Source: Gemella massiliensis
Lineage (GTDB): Bacteria > Bacillota > Bacilli > Staphylococcales > Gemellaceae
Length of the DNA stretch: 64,000 nucleotides
Direction: 5' to 3'
Assembly (NCBI RefSeq): GCF_900120125.1
Contig: NZ_LT635544.1
Location: forward strand, 201,458 to 265,457
The first letter of the stretch is position 1. Every line of letters starts with the position of its first letter. A program made the translations under genes and the position numbers. Positions 27,418-37,209 of this stretch are shown here, piece after piece. A model generated the notes under the pieces. It was given only the letters and a program-made list of their open reading frames with translations, was not told where the DNA came from and made no database searches.

Positions 27418-28728
27418 TTACTTAAATTCATTATAAAGGGCGGTTATTGTTTTTTCATAATCATTATTATGAACACCGATAATAATATTTATTTCATCAT
27501 TGGTTTGTGAGATTAATGCAATATTAACTCCTGCTTTACCTAAAGAACCGAATAAACGTGCCGATAAGCCGAGAGAATTTTTCATTTTTTCACCAACGGT
27601 GGCTATAAGAGAAATTTCGTTTGTTACATTAATTTCATCAGCTTGAATAATATTTTTAATTTTTGCTACAAGTTCATGAATAAATGGCTTGATCGTATTT
27701 GTTTCGACAACAATAGAGAATGAATCAATACCACTTGGAATATGTTCGATATTGACGTGATATTCTTCGAGTACCTTAAGGACTTTTCCTACCAATCCGA
27801 TTTCGTTTGCCATATGATTTTTTTTAATAGTAATGATGGAAAAATTCTTTTTGCCGGCGATACCGGTAACGATATTTTTATTTTCAATTATATCTGCATT
27901 ATCGCTAATAATTGTACCGGTATTTTTAGGGTTATTGGTATTTTTAATTTGAATAGGTATTTCTTTATCACGAACAGGAAAAATCGCTTCTTCATGGAGA
28001 ACACTTGCCCCCATATAAGAAAGTTCACGTAGTTCTGAGTAGTTGATTACTTTAATTTCACGCGGATTTTTTATAATACGCGGATCAGCCATAAGAATAC
28101 CCGAAACGTCCGTCCAGTTTTCATAAACCTCGGCATCTGCGATATTTGCAATAATAGCACCTGTTACGTCACCGCCTCCACGTGACATTATTTTAATTTC
28201 ACCATTCGGCAGACTTCCGTAAAAACCGGGAATTAATAATTTATCATGCTTTTTAATTAATTTATTAAAAGCATCTTGAGTTTTTCCGTAATCAATTTTA
28301 CCTTGGTAATTGAAAAAAATTAAATTTTTGGCATCAACAAAGTAATAGCCTAAATATTCAGCCATAAGAAGTCCTGTCAAGTATTCGCCACGACTAACCA
28401 GATATTCTTCATCAATGTCCTTAGTAAGTTCATTTTTAAGTTTGGTAAGTTCACCTTGAATATCAAATGTTAATCCTAATTCATCTGCAATAGTTAAATA
28501 TTTATTCTCAATCATTGAAAAAATAGTGTCAGTACTGATATTGTATTTAATATGAGCGTAGCACAAGTATAGTAAATCTGTTATTTTATTATCTTTGTTG
28601 TCAGCTTTACCTATTGCACTGACTACTACAAGTTTTCTTGCAGGATCCAGTTCCACTATATTTTTAACTTTTTTAAATTGTTCAGCACTTGCTACTGAAC
28701 TTCCTCCAAATTTAGCTACTTTGACCAT
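27418..28728 (-). CDS. lysC: Aspartate kinase
   Basis: 436 residues. The N-terminal kinase domain has KFGGSSVASAEQF and the substrate segment SRGGGDVTGAIIAN; two ACT domains occupy about 290-436 (IPSGIDSFSIVVET and AGVNIALISQTND). It phosphorylates aspartate, the first step to threonine, methionine and lysine, and the ACT domains suggest feedback control by a pathway amino acid. It follows hom by about 50 bases on the same strand, with thrC-thrB-asd divergent. No lysine or dap genes are nearby, so threonine and methionine supply looks like its main use here. Confidence 0.92.
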   Translation of the reverse strand: MVKVAKFGGSSVASAEQFKKVKNIVELDPARKLVVVSAIGKADNKDNKITDLLYLCYAHIKYNISTDTIFSMIENKYLTIADELGLTFDIQGELTKLKNELTKDIDEEYLVSRGEYLTGLLMAEYLGYYFVDAKNLIFFNYQGKIDYGKTQDAFNKLIKKHDKLLIPGFYGSLPNGEIKIMSRGGGDVTGAIIANIADAEVYENWTDVSGILMADPRIIKNPREIKVINYSELRELSYMGASVLHEEAIFPVRDKEIPIQIKNTNNPKNTGTIISDNADIIENKNIVTGIAGKKNFSIITIKKNHMANEIGLVGKVLKVLEEYHVNIEHIPSGIDSFSIVVETNTIKPFIHELVAKIKNIIQADEINVTNEISLIATVGEKMKNSLGLSARLFGSLGKAGVNIALISQTNDEINIIIGVHNNDYEKTITALYNEFK

Positions 28729-28779
28729 TTAAAATCTCCTTTTCAATAATTTCATTTGTTACTTTAGCATTATTTACTA

Positions 28780-29928
28780 TTAATGAAATTTAGCCACTAA
28801 TATATTGTTATCTTGTTTTAGTAATTTTAGCAGTTGTTCTAATTGTTCTAAAGTAATTTCCTTAGTTTTTAAATAATGATTTTCTTTATATTGTTCACTG
28901 CTTTCAATAAAATCATGGTTTAAATTAACTTTAGAGCGTAGTAAATAATTCTTTCTGGTAAGTTTTTTAGAGAAGACAAGATGATTTTTTATAGTAATCT
29001 CTTTTCTCGGTACGTTTGAATTAATATCAATTATATCTTGGACAATAGCATTACCGGTTGGAAACTTTCCTGCCCCTTGTCCGAAAAATTTAAGTTCGCC
29101 TATAAAGTTTCCGTTTAGTGTAATAATATTATTATTTAACGGAACAACGGCTTCTTGACTATCTTTAGAAAAAATAGTAAGCATAACGGAAGTTTCATAG
29201 TTTGAATCGTTAACATTTGCTTCACCGATATATTTTATAGCGAAATCATGTTTTTTCAGATAATCAATATCGTTTTTTGTGATGTAACGCATTGAGTATG
29301 TAGGAAATTCTGGTGAAATATGAATATTAAATCCTAACGCATTGCTCAAAATAATTTTGTTAACAACATCACCACCATCAATATCCGCACTTGGATCTGC
29401 TTCTGCATAACCGAGATTTTGAGCAGTTTTTAATGTAGAATCAAATTCTTGATTATTTCTATACATATTATCTAAGATGTAGTTGCTGGTTCCGTTGAAA
29501 ATTCCGTAGATTCGATTTATTTTGTCTACTCTTCCCGCTTTTTCAAGACCTGCTAACCATGGTATTCCACCGCCGACACTTGCTTCAAATAAAAATTTAA
29601 CATTATTTTTTTTAGCAAGAGCAATAAATTCATTAAGATACTTCGCAGCAACAGCCTTATTTGCAGTTACCACATGTTTTTTATGTTCTAGCGATTTTTT
29701 AATAAATTCATATGCAGGTGTTAAACCACCCAGACACTCAACAACAAGAGAAATTTCTTTATCATTTAAGATTTCGTTTATATCGTTTGTTGCAAGGGGC
29801 ATCTTATCACGGCTGCGAGCGAAAACACTTTTTACTTCAATATTTTTTAGTTCCGAAGTAGTGGAATTGGCAATAATATCATAAACACCACTACCTACTG
29901 TTCCAAATCCTAAAATTGCTATTTTCAT
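28780..29928 (-). CDS. hom: Homoserine dehydrogenase
   Basis: 382 residues. NAD(P)-binding GFGTVGSGVYDI lies at the N-terminus, followed by TANKAV, EASVGGGIPWLAGL, the conserved GIFNGTSNYIL and the acid-rich YAEADPSADIDGGDVVNK. It reduces aspartate semialdehyde to homoserine. Many Gram-positive Hom proteins have about 430 residues with a C-terminal ACT domain; here that part is short and not recognisable, so feedback control may rest on LysC alone. It is the first gene of the hom-lysC unit. Confidence 0.93.
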   Translation of the reverse strand: MKIAILGFGTVGSGVYDIIANSTTSELKNIEVKSVFARSRDKMPLATNDINEILNDKEISLVVECLGGLTPAYEFIKKSLEHKKHVVTANKAVAAKYLNEFIALAKKNNVKFLFEASVGGGIPWLAGLEKAGRVDKINRIYGIFNGTSNYILDNMYRNNQEFDSTLKTAQNLGYAEADPSADIDGGDVVNKIILSNALGFNIHISPEFPTYSMRYITKNDIDYLKKHDFAIKYIGEANVNDSNYETSVMLTIFSKDSQEAVVPLNNNIITLNGNFIGELKFFGQGAGKFPTGNAIVQDIIDINSNVPRKEITIKNHLVFSKKLTRKNYLLRSKVNLNHDFIESSEQYKENHYLKTKEITLEQLEQLLKLLKQDNNILVAKFH

Positions 29929-29998
29929 AATAATCTCCTTTATATTAATTTATATTTAAAAAATAAATAAAAAATTTTTATTCTTTTGAGAAAAACAC

Positions 29999-30027
29999 TT
30001 GTAATTTTACAGAGAACATTGTATCAT
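29999..30027 (+). promoter_or_regulatory. Promoter of thrC-thrB-asd
   Basis: TTGTAA at 29999-30004, a 17-base spacer and TATCAT at 30022-30027, giving a leader of about 25 bases before ATG 30058. It faces away from hom. Confidence 0.65.
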
Positions 30028-30057
30028 ATATACATTGATAAAGCAAGGAGATTTTTT

Positions 30058-31530
30058 ATGATTTATGAAAGTACACGAGATATAAATAAAAAAATTAGTC
30101 CAAGTGAAGCTATTCTTCAAGGATTAAGTGAAGAGGGAGGTTTATTTGTATTAAGAGATTTGGGAAAAAATAAATTGGATTTAAAAGGCTTGGTTGGTAA
30201 AAATTATTATGAAATTGCAGAGGAAGTATTAAAACTATTCGTTGATTTTAGCAGACAGGAAATTAAAGACTGTGTAAATAATGCTTATCGTGGAAAATTT
30301 TCTGATGAGAATATAACCCCGCTTGTTAAGTTAAGTGACGGTTATATATTGGAATTATTTAATGGTCCGACGAGTGCGTTTAAAGATATTGGTTTGTCAT
30401 TATTACCGCAACTAACTAAGACAGCTTTAACAAAGGTAAAAGATAAAAATGACATACTTATATTAACGGCGACGAGCGGAGATACCGGAAAAGCAGCATT
30501 GGAAGGCTTTAAAGATGTAACGGGAACAAAAATAATGGTTTTTTATCCTGATGATGGAGTGAGTACAGTTCAAAAAATGCAAATGCAAACTCAAGAAGGA
30601 AAGAATACAAAAGTATGTGCTATTTATGGAAATTTTGATGATGCACAAAGTGGTATTAAAGAACTGTTTACAGATGAAGAATTAAAAAAACAATTATTAG
30701 AAAAAAATATTAAATTATCAAGCGCAAATTCAATTAATATCGGACGATTAATTCCTCAAATTGTTTATTATATTGTAGCATATGTAGATTTAATTAAAGA
30801 GCAAAAAATTACGGTGGGAGAAAAAATAAATTTTATCGTTCCTACCGGAAATTTCGGAAATATCCTTGCCGGTTATTATGCAGAGCGAATTGGTTTACCC
30901 ATTAATAAGTTAATTTGTGCAAGTAACAGCAATAATGTCTTACATGATTTTTTAACAACCGGTATTTATAATAAAAATCGTGAATTTTTAAAAACTATAT
31001 CTCCAAGCATGGATATTCTTATTTCCAGTAATCTTGAAAGGTTAATTTACTACATGAGCGGTTGTGATAACAAATATGTTGATAAACTTATGGAAGACTT
31101 AAAAGAAACAGGATGCTACAAAGTTAATGATGATATATTGCGAAAAATTACCGATAAATTTCAATCAGGTTTTGCTGATGATAACACTACTAAAAAAATT
31201 ATCAAAGATATTTATAAAAAAGACGGATATTTATTAGATACTCATACAGCGGTGGCTTACAAGGTTTTGTTGGATAATCCGGATAAAGAACATATAAATG
31301 TTGTTCTTTCAACAGCTTCTCCGTATAAATTTACCGAAAGTGTTTATTCGGCAATAAACGGAATAAGTGATAAAGACGAATTTGAATTAATGAAAGAATT
31401 AAATAAAAAAACGCAGGTTTCTATTCCGGAAAATCTTAAGGATTTGGATAAAAAAGAAATTAGACACAAAGATGTGATTAAAAAAGAAGATATGAAAAAA
31501 TATATTTTAGAGAAATTAGGTGAGTTATAA
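30058..31530 (+). CDS. thrC: Threonine synthase
   Basis: 490 residues, the longer class of threonine synthase. It converts O-phosphohomoserine to threonine with PLP. The N-terminus MIYESTRD, then LSEEGGLFV, is typical; the PLP lysine is K109 in NGPTSAFKDIGLSLL, and TATSGDTGKAA and PTGNFGNILAGYYA form the phosphate site. ATG 30058 is chosen because AAGGAGA precedes it and the promoter lies at 29,999-30,027. Its stop overlaps the thrB start by one base (TAATG). Confidence 0.93.
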   Translation: MIYESTRDINKKISPSEAILQGLSEEGGLFVLRDLGKNKLDLKGLVGKNYYEIAEEVLKLFVDFSRQEIKDCVNNAYRGKFSDENITPLVKLSDGYILELFNGPTSAFKDIGLSLLPQLTKTALTKVKDKNDILILTATSGDTGKAALEGFKDVTGTKIMVFYPDDGVSTVQKMQMQTQEGKNTKVCAIYGNFDDAQSGIKELFTDEELKKQLLEKNIKLSSANSINIGRLIPQIVYYIVAYVDLIKEQKITVGEKINFIVPTGNFGNILAGYYAERIGLPINKLICASNSNNVLHDFLTTGIYNKNREFLKTISPSMDILISSNLERLIYYMSGCDNKYVDKLMEDLKETGCYKVNDDILRKITDKFQSGFADDNTTKKIIKDIYKKDGYLLDTHTAVAYKVLLDNPDKEHINVVLSTASPYKFTESVYSAINGISDKDEFELMKELNKKTQVSIPENLKDLDKKEIRHKDVIKKEDMKKYILEKLGEL

Positions 31531-32408
31531 TGGTAAAAGTAAGAGTGCCGGCTACATCAGCCAATATCGGTTGCGGTTTTGATACTTTAGGTGTAGCTTT
31601 AACTTTATATGCCACATTTGATTTTGAAATAATCGAAAGTGGAGTGGAGTTCGTCGGTTTTGAAGAACGATTTGCCAATGAAAAAAATCTGGTATATGTT
31701 ACTTTACAAACGGTATTAAGAAAATTAGAAAAAACAATAAGCGGAGTTAGAATTTCTATTCAAAATGATGTTCCGATTTCAAGAGGCTTGGGTAGCAGTT
31801 CCACATGCGTTGTAGCAGGGATTTACGGTGCATATTTATTGACAAATACAAGGCTTGATAAACAAGAAATATTTACGATTGCTAATGAAATAGAAGGACA
31901 CCCCGATAATGTTTCACCGGCAATTTTTGGAAGTTTGAGTTCATCGTGTACAACTGATGACAAAGAAGCTGTAACGGTAAAATATAAGGTGGACGAACGT
32001 TTTAACTTTTTAGCACTTATTCCGGATTTTGAAACATCAACGGAACAAGCACGAAAAGTTATGCCGGAAAAAATTTCTTTAAAAGATGCTATTTATTCAT
32101 TATCAAGACTGGGTTCGGTGATTAAAGCGTTTGAAACCTATAATTTAACTTTATTAAATAAAGTAATGGGTGATAAAATTCATGAACCTTATCGTAAAAG
32201 AATAATACATGAATATCAAGAAGTAAAAGAAATTTGTGAAAAAGTGGATAGTAAAGGCTTTTTTATCTCAGGTAGCGGTTCAACACTTATGAATATAGTA
32301 GAGTGTGTAGAAAGTATAGAGAAAATAAAAGAAGATTTAGCCAAATTGAAATATAATTGGCGTCCGATTTTACTAAAAGTAGATACGGAAGGAACGGTAG
32401 TAATATAA
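31530..32408 (+). CDS. thrB: Homoserine kinase
   Basis: 292 residues of the GHMP kinase family: RVPATSANIGCGFDTLG at the N-terminus, ATP loop PISRGLGSSSTCVV (about 84-97), GHPDNVSPAIFG, and a C-terminal GHMP motif FISGSGSTLMNI. It phosphorylates homoserine for ThrC, and translation is coupled to thrC through TAATG. Confidence 0.95.
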   Translation: MVKVRVPATSANIGCGFDTLGVALTLYATFDFEIIESGVEFVGFEERFANEKNLVYVTLQTVLRKLEKTISGVRISIQNDVPISRGLGSSSTCVVAGIYGAYLLTNTRLDKQEIFTIANEIEGHPDNVSPAIFGSLSSSCTTDDKEAVTVKYKVDERFNFLALIPDFETSTEQARKVMPEKISLKDAIYSLSRLGSVIKAFETYNLTLLNKVMGDKIHEPYRKRIIHEYQEVKEICEKVDSKGFFISGSGSTLMNIVECVESIEKIKEDLAKLKYNWRPILLKVDTEGTVVI

Positions 32409-32435
32409 AAATTATAGAAAAGAGGAGAAAAAATT

Positions 32436-33512
32436 ATGCAAAAATCAAAAGTAGCTATTTTAGGTGCAACAGGAATGGTAGGACAACGTTTATTAGTATT
32501 ATTAGAAAATCATCCATATTTTGACGTTGTTAAATTGGCGGCTTCGCCACGCTCGGCGGGGGAAAAATACAAAGAGTTAATGGAAAATCGTTGGAAATTG
32601 GATTTAGCCATACCGGAATATGCAAAAAATTTAATAGTAGAGGATTTATATGAAATTGACTCAGTAACTAGGGGTATTGACTTGGTATTTTGTGCGATTA
32701 ACTTAGACAAAGAAAAATTAGTTAAATTGGAAGAAGACTATGCAAAACATGAAGTCGTTGTTGTTTCCAATAATTCTGCCAATAGAAATAAAGATGATGT
32801 ACCGATGATTATTCCGGAAATAAACTCAGCACATCTTGATATTATTCCAACCCAAAGGAAACGACTTGGGACTGAAAAAGGATTTATCGCAACTAAACCG
32901 AATTGCTCAATTCAAAGTTATGTGCCTATTTTTGAGGTTATTAAAGAATATGGAATCAAAGAAGCATCTATTTGCACTTATCAAGCAATATCAGGAAGCG
33001 GAAAAACATTTAATGAATGGCCGGAAATGATAGAAAATATTATTCCTTACATTGGTGGAGAAGAGGAAAAAAGCGAAAAAGAGCCGTTAAAAATTTTTGG
33101 AGAAATTAAAGACGGAAAAATTGTTCCGACTGATAATATGAAACTGTCAGCACAATGTATTCGTGTACCGGTGTTAGATGGGCACTTAGCTTGTGTATCG
33201 TTTAATCTAAAAAATAATCCGGGAAAAGATGTATTAATTGAAAAAATTAAAAATTTTGTACCGGAAATTGAAAAATATAAACTTCCTTTAGCACCAACAC
33301 CATTTATTAAATATTATGAAGAAGACGACAGACCTCAACCTGTCTTAGATCGAAACAACGAAAAAGGAATGCAAATAACTCTAGGACGTCTTCGTGAGGA
33401 TAATTTATTTGACTATAAATTTGTCGGTTTATCACATAATACCTTGCGAGGTGCGGCAGGGGGTGCGGTATTAACTGCAGAATTAATTAAAAAATTAGGT
33501 TACTTAGATTAA
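32436..33512 (+). CDS. asd: Aspartate-semialdehyde dehydrogenase, archaeal/fungal-type
   Basis: 358 residues. NADP-binding GATGMVGQRLL lies at the N-terminus, the catalytic cysteine is C157 in TKPNCSIQSY, and a conserved glutamine follows in YQAISGSGK. The sequence resembles the longer archaeal/fungal-type family more than the approximately 330-residue form usual in Bacillus. It provides aspartate semialdehyde to Hom and ends the thrC-thrB-asd unit. Confidence 0.9.
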   Translation: MQKSKVAILGATGMVGQRLLVLLENHPYFDVVKLAASPRSAGEKYKELMENRWKLDLAIPEYAKNLIVEDLYEIDSVTRGIDLVFCAINLDKEKLVKLEEDYAKHEVVVVSNNSANRNKDDVPMIIPEINSAHLDIIPTQRKRLGTEKGFIATKPNCSIQSYVPIFEVIKEYGIKEASICTYQAISGSGKTFNEWPEMIENIIPYIGGEEEKSEKEPLKIFGEIKDGKIVPTDNMKLSAQCIRVPVLDGHLACVSFNLKNNPGKDVLIEKIKNFVPEIEKYKLPLAPTPFIKYYEEDDRPQPVLDRNNEKGMQITLGRLREDNLFDYKFVGLSHNTLRGAAGGAVLTAELIKKLGYLD

Positions 33513-33590
33513 TAATGTTTGATTTCTTCTAAAATAAAATAAATTTATGATATAATTATGAGTAGAGAAAACTTTAAAGTAGGTGGCCAA

Positions 33591-34100
33591 ATGATAGAAA
33601 TAAGAACAGTAGATTTAGAAGATGCACAAAAATTAGTCGATATCTACAGACCATACGTAGAAGAAACAGCGATTACTTTTGATTATGAAGTGCCTAATAT
33701 ACATGAATTTGAAGAAAAAATTTCAAAAACGATGCAAAAATACCCTTTCTTAGTAGCTGTAGAAAATAAGAAAATTCTCGGATATACTTATGCCGGAGAA
33801 TTTTATCCAAAGCGTGCTTATGATTGGACTGCGGAAATTACAATATATTTAGATAAACAGGCACGAGGAAAAGGGATTGGAGAGTTGCTTTATAATGAGT
33901 TGGAAAAACAATTAATTGAAAAAGGAATTTGTCGTTTAACTTCATGTATCTCATATCCTGATGAAGGGAGTATATCTTTTCATGAAAAACATAATTTTAG
34001 AAAAGTGGCACATTTTGAAAAAGTTGGTTATAAATTTAATCGCTGGTATGATGTTGTGTGGTATCAAAAAGATATTCAGGAAAAAGAGTTTATTGAGTAA
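33591..34100 (+). CDS. GNAT acetyltransferase, phosphinothricin-acetyltransferase-like
   Basis: About 169 residues with an acetyl-CoA binding motif ARGKGIGELLYNELE and the YTYAGEFYPKRAYDW and FHEKHNFRKVAHFEKVGYKF segments typical of the Pat/YwnH family. Members acetylate amino groups of small molecules such as phosphinothricin or methionine sulfoximine. ATG 33591 follows AGGTGG. The earlier in-frame ATG at 33558 directly follows a TATAAT at 33,551-33,556, so it lies in the promoter and should not be used. Confidence 0.85.
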   Translation: MIEIRTVDLEDAQKLVDIYRPYVEETAITFDYEVPNIHEFEEKISKTMQKYPFLVAVENKKILGYTYAGEFYPKRAYDWTAEITIYLDKQARGKGIGELLYNELEKQLIEKGICRLTSCISYPDEGSISFHEKHNFRKVAHFEKVGYKFNRWYDVVWYQKDIQEKEFIE

Positions 34101-34334
34101 AAATAATTTCATAAAATATAATTATTTAATTTATCTTATTTTTTAACCGTCTTAAATGAAATGATTAAATCAAAGTATGGGCATTTTCTCATAAAACGCT
34201 GATATATAAGTTTTTTGGCTATTTTTAATTTTTTTCAAAATTAAATTAAAATTTAAGTTATATTTAAGGTTCGATATTTATAATATAGATATAACTAGTA
34301 AATAGTTATAAACTTCATAAACTTTCCTTTTCTA
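34101..34334. other. Intergenic stretch with no recognised feature
   Basis: AT-rich. A short frame at its start is a shadow of the acetyltransferase. No promoter or RNA is clear. Confidence 0.4.
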
Positions 34335-34370
34335 TAAAAGACCGAGATTAAAGTTCTCGGCTCTTTTTTT
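34335..34370. terminator. Terminator between convergent genes
   Basis: CCGAGA/TCTCGG stem followed by T8 on the plus strand, with a weaker T run on the other strand. Confidence 0.75.
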
Positions 34371-34418
34371 TATAAATTTTTGTTATTTTATTGCAGAAAG
34401 ATTTTATATAAGTATGTA

Positions 34419-34787
34419 TTAAAGTTTTCTCATCACTTTTGTTATATTTTTCGGTATCATAACGACGGCAGGGGTTAAGTCAACTGCCGGATAATTCGGA
34501 TCTATACATTCTTTCCAATATTTTAGGTGCTGTTTATCAATGGCATTTTCTGATGTTTCAACAGGTTCTCCGTCTTCGCCTTGAATAGAATACCAGTACA
34601 GATATTCTGCACCGTTTAAGGTTTCACGAAAAATAGTTTCAACATACATCTGCTCACGTTCAAGCGTTAATAAAACGTTTTGCATATTACCGTTAAGAAA
34701 ATCAAGCCATTCATCTACTGTTTCACTTTTGCCGTCTTTAACTTTAAAACGTGTTAATTCTATATTTAATTTATCTATTGTTTTCAT
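34419..34787 (-). CDS. Conserved hypothetical protein (DUF6176-like)
   Basis: About 122 residues, acidic and soluble with no membrane segment. Conserved-looking stretches are VDEWLDFLNGNMQNVLLTL, YVETIFRE and LYWYSIQGEDG, which resemble a small alpha-beta barrel domain of the DUF6176 kind. The function is unknown. ATG 34787 is chosen because AAGGGA lies upstream. It overlaps the end of the phosphatase gene by 17 bases, so the two are co-translated. Confidence 0.65.
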   Translation of the reverse strand: MKTIDKLNIELTRFKVKDGKSETVDEWLDFLNGNMQNVLLTLEREQMYVETIFRETLNGAEYLYWYSIQGEDGEPVETSENAIDKQHLKYWKECIDPNYPAVDLTPAVVMIPKNITKVMRKL

Positions 34788-35499
34788 ATATATCCCTTTC
34801 ATCAATGGTACTTTGTTTAATAAGTATGTTATCATCATTAATAATAAAAATATTTAATTTTCCGCCGTAAACACAACCGCCGTCAATATTAATTCTATTT
34901 TCTTTTATTTCATAATATGGTTCTTCCATAACAGGACTATGACCGTAGAATATTTTTTTATTATATTTGTTGTTACTGCTTAAAAAGGGTTCTCTTATCC
35001 AAATCATATCAAGATGGTTTTGATTCCAAAATGTTTTAGAAAGATCAACACCGGCATGAACAAAGTAAAAATTATCACTTTCATATCTTGTTTGCAGATT
35101 TTTTAACCAGTATCGTAACGCTTTATGTTTATCAGCTATTTTTTTAAAATAAAAGCCGCTTTCTTCTTTTGTAGCCTCCGGATAAAATGATCTAAGTGTC
35201 ATAAGCCCACCGTTTCGGAAATAATGCTCTTGTCTTTTTCGTTCATAAGGTTTATACATTGCTTCTTTCATTGCAAGGTTAAACATATCTTCATGGTTTC
35301 CGAGTAAAACTACATGATGAGTACACTCTTTTTGTAAAGTAAAAAAGTATTCCCATACTAATCTTGTATTTTTCCCGCGATCACCCATATCACCTAAACA
35401 AATTAATTTATCATTATTAGGATTAAAGTTTATTTCTTTTAATAAATGCTGCATTGTATAAAAACAACCATGAATATCTGAAATTATAATTTTTCTCAT
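34771..35499 (-). CDS. Metallophosphoesterase (ApaH/PrpE-like)
   Basis: 242 residues with the full metallophosphatase signature: DIHG (8-11), GDMGDRG (about 37-43), GNHED (about 66-70), and later histidines in FVHAGVD and GHSP. This matches the calcineurin-like branch of bis(5'-nucleosyl)-tetraphosphatases and PPP-type Ser/Thr phosphatases. The natural substrate is undecided. It is the first gene of a two-gene unit. Confidence 0.9.
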   Translation of the reverse strand: MRKIIISDIHGCFYTMQHLLKEINFNPNNDKLICLGDMGDRGKNTRLVWEYFFTLQKECTHHVVLLGNHEDMFNLAMKEAMYKPYERKRQEHYFRNGGLMTLRSFYPEATKEESGFYFKKIADKHKALRYWLKNLQTRYESDNFYFVHAGVDLSKTFWNQNHLDMIWIREPFLSSNNKYNKKIFYGHSPVMEEPYYEIKENRINIDGGCVYGGKLNIFIINDDNILIKQSTIDERDIYENNR

Positions 35500-35755
35500 T
35501 TTGTCACCTACTTTTAGTATATAAACCTTATATTAAAACAAAAATATAAATCTGTAAACTAAAAGATAATAAAAAGTAATAGCATAAAAACCGGTAAGTA
35601 GCTATTGTTGAAAAGTGTTAGTTGACTAAAATATATCATTTATCACTTGCAATTTATTCATGTTAAATTTACAATATATTGTTTTAGTTGCTATTATTAA
35701 TATGATATAATAAAATCATTCATAATGAAGAAATAAATAGCGTGGGAGATTAAAA

Positions 35756-36529
35756 ATGATTTTTGCATTAGATGTTGGGAATACGAATATTGTTTTAGGA
35801 GTATTCAGTAGTGAATATAGATTGCTACATTCATGGAGAATAGCTACCGATAATACAAAGACGGAAGACGAGCTGTATGTTATTATCCGTAATTTTTTTG
35901 TCGATAAAAATATTAAGTTTGAAGATTTTAACGGTGTTGTAATTTCAAGCGTTGTTCCTAGAATGATGTTTGCACTAAAGTTACTTAGTAAAAAATATTT
36001 CAAAAAAGATCCGATTATTGTAACTGCCGGTATAAATACCGGTATAAAAGTACCTGCTCCTTATAGCAGTAAACTTGGTTCAGATAGAGTGGTGGATATA
36101 GTAGGAGCTAAGGTGAGTAATTATCTTCCGGCTATTGTTGTAGATTTTGGAACAGCAACGACATTTGATTGTGTTGATAGTGATATGAATTATCGTGGCG
36201 GTATTATTTGTCCTGGAATGAATGTCAGTGCCGAAGCATTGTATACAAAAGCTGCCAAACTGCCACGTGTCGAATTTGCTGCTGTTGATACAAGTTTGGG
36301 AATGGACACTACTTCCCAAATGCAGGCAGGACTTTTTTATGGTTTTTTAGGACAATTTGAGAATATTATTAAACATTTAAAAAAAGATTTAGACGAAGAG
36401 TATCGTGTTGTTTTAACCGGCGGATTATCAAAATTTATTGCAAGATATAGTAGTTTAGTTGATATTGTTGATGAAGATTTAACTTTAAAAGGTATTATAG
36501 AATTGTATAAATTGAATAAGGACGTATAG
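35756..36529 (+). CDS. coaX: Type III pantothenate kinase
   Basis: 257 residues of the ASKHA fold: DVGNTNIVLGVF (5-16), SSVVPRM, LGSDRVVDIVGA, VVDFGTATTFDCV and RGGIICPGM. It phosphorylates pantothenate in the first step of CoA synthesis and, unlike CoaA, uses a monovalent cation. A TATAAT lies about 50 bases upstream. The next gene starts 20 bases after its stop. Confidence 0.95.
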   Translation: MIFALDVGNTNIVLGVFSSEYRLLHSWRIATDNTKTEDELYVIIRNFFVDKNIKFEDFNGVVISSVVPRMMFALKLLSKKYFKKDPIIVTAGINTGIKVPAPYSSKLGSDRVVDIVGAKVSNYLPAIVVDFGTATTFDCVDSDMNYRGGIICPGMNVSAEALYTKAAKLPRVEFAAVDTSLGMDTTSQMQAGLFYGFLGQFENIIKHLKKDLDEEYRVVLTGGLSKFIARYSSLVDIVDEDLTLKGIIELYKLNKDV

Positions 36530-36549
36530 TGTGTATAAGGAATAAAATA

Positions 36550-36957
36550 ATGTTAGAGAGAAAAGATATAGACGTAATAGAATTTGCCAGAAAAATAAGT
36601 ATGTTAGACGGTAAAACTCCTTTGGCAGATAGTTATGATACGAGATATGGACAAAAAGATAACAGGTGGTGGCTAAGCCAAAGAGAACATCTTACCGTAT
36701 GGTGCTTATTTCAACCAACCGGGGGAATTAAAGATTTTGAGCATGCACCGAACAACAGTGCGTTAAAAATGTATAATAATTTTGGTCGTCCTGAAACGTT
36801 AATATGGTTGGTGGAGGCGTTGAGAGAAGAGCCGAAGATTGTGGAAAATCTTATTTCAAAAATAAGCAAACCCGGTATGAACGCACGCACAGCATGTAAA
36901 GAAATTAGGGGGAAAATTCCTTTTAATCGCATAATGGAGCTTTTAGAAAATATATAA
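36550..36957 (+). CDS. Small conserved hypothetical protein after coaX
   Basis: 135 residues from ATG 36550, with ATAAGGA upstream. Soluble and basic, with several tryptophans in DNRWWLSQREHLTVWC and a C-terminal helix. MNARTACKEIRGKIPF may form a DNA- or nucleotide-contact helix. The family is not recognised. It sits 20 bases behind coaX in an apparent operon. Confidence 0.6.
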   Translation: MLERKDIDVIEFARKISMLDGKTPLADSYDTRYGQKDNRWWLSQREHLTVWCLFQPTGGIKDFEHAPNNSALKMYNNFGRPETLIWLVEALREEPKIVENLISKISKPGMNARTACKEIRGKIPFNRIMELLENI

Positions 36958-37209
36958 TCAAGCTATGTTCCTTAAACTATAATTCTTTTTTAAAGAATAA
37001 AGAATTGGTATTTCAAGGAAATATAGTGACAATGGAATTTCTAGCCCCTACTACTAACTATTGCTGAAATATTTATAAAATAATATATATATTTGTAAAA
37101 TAATATATACTATAAATAAACATTATAACTTGTTTGTTGAAAAAAACCGTATATAATAGTAAAATACATTCTAAAGGGATAATGAAACTGTTTTGCGAAA
37201 GGATATATT

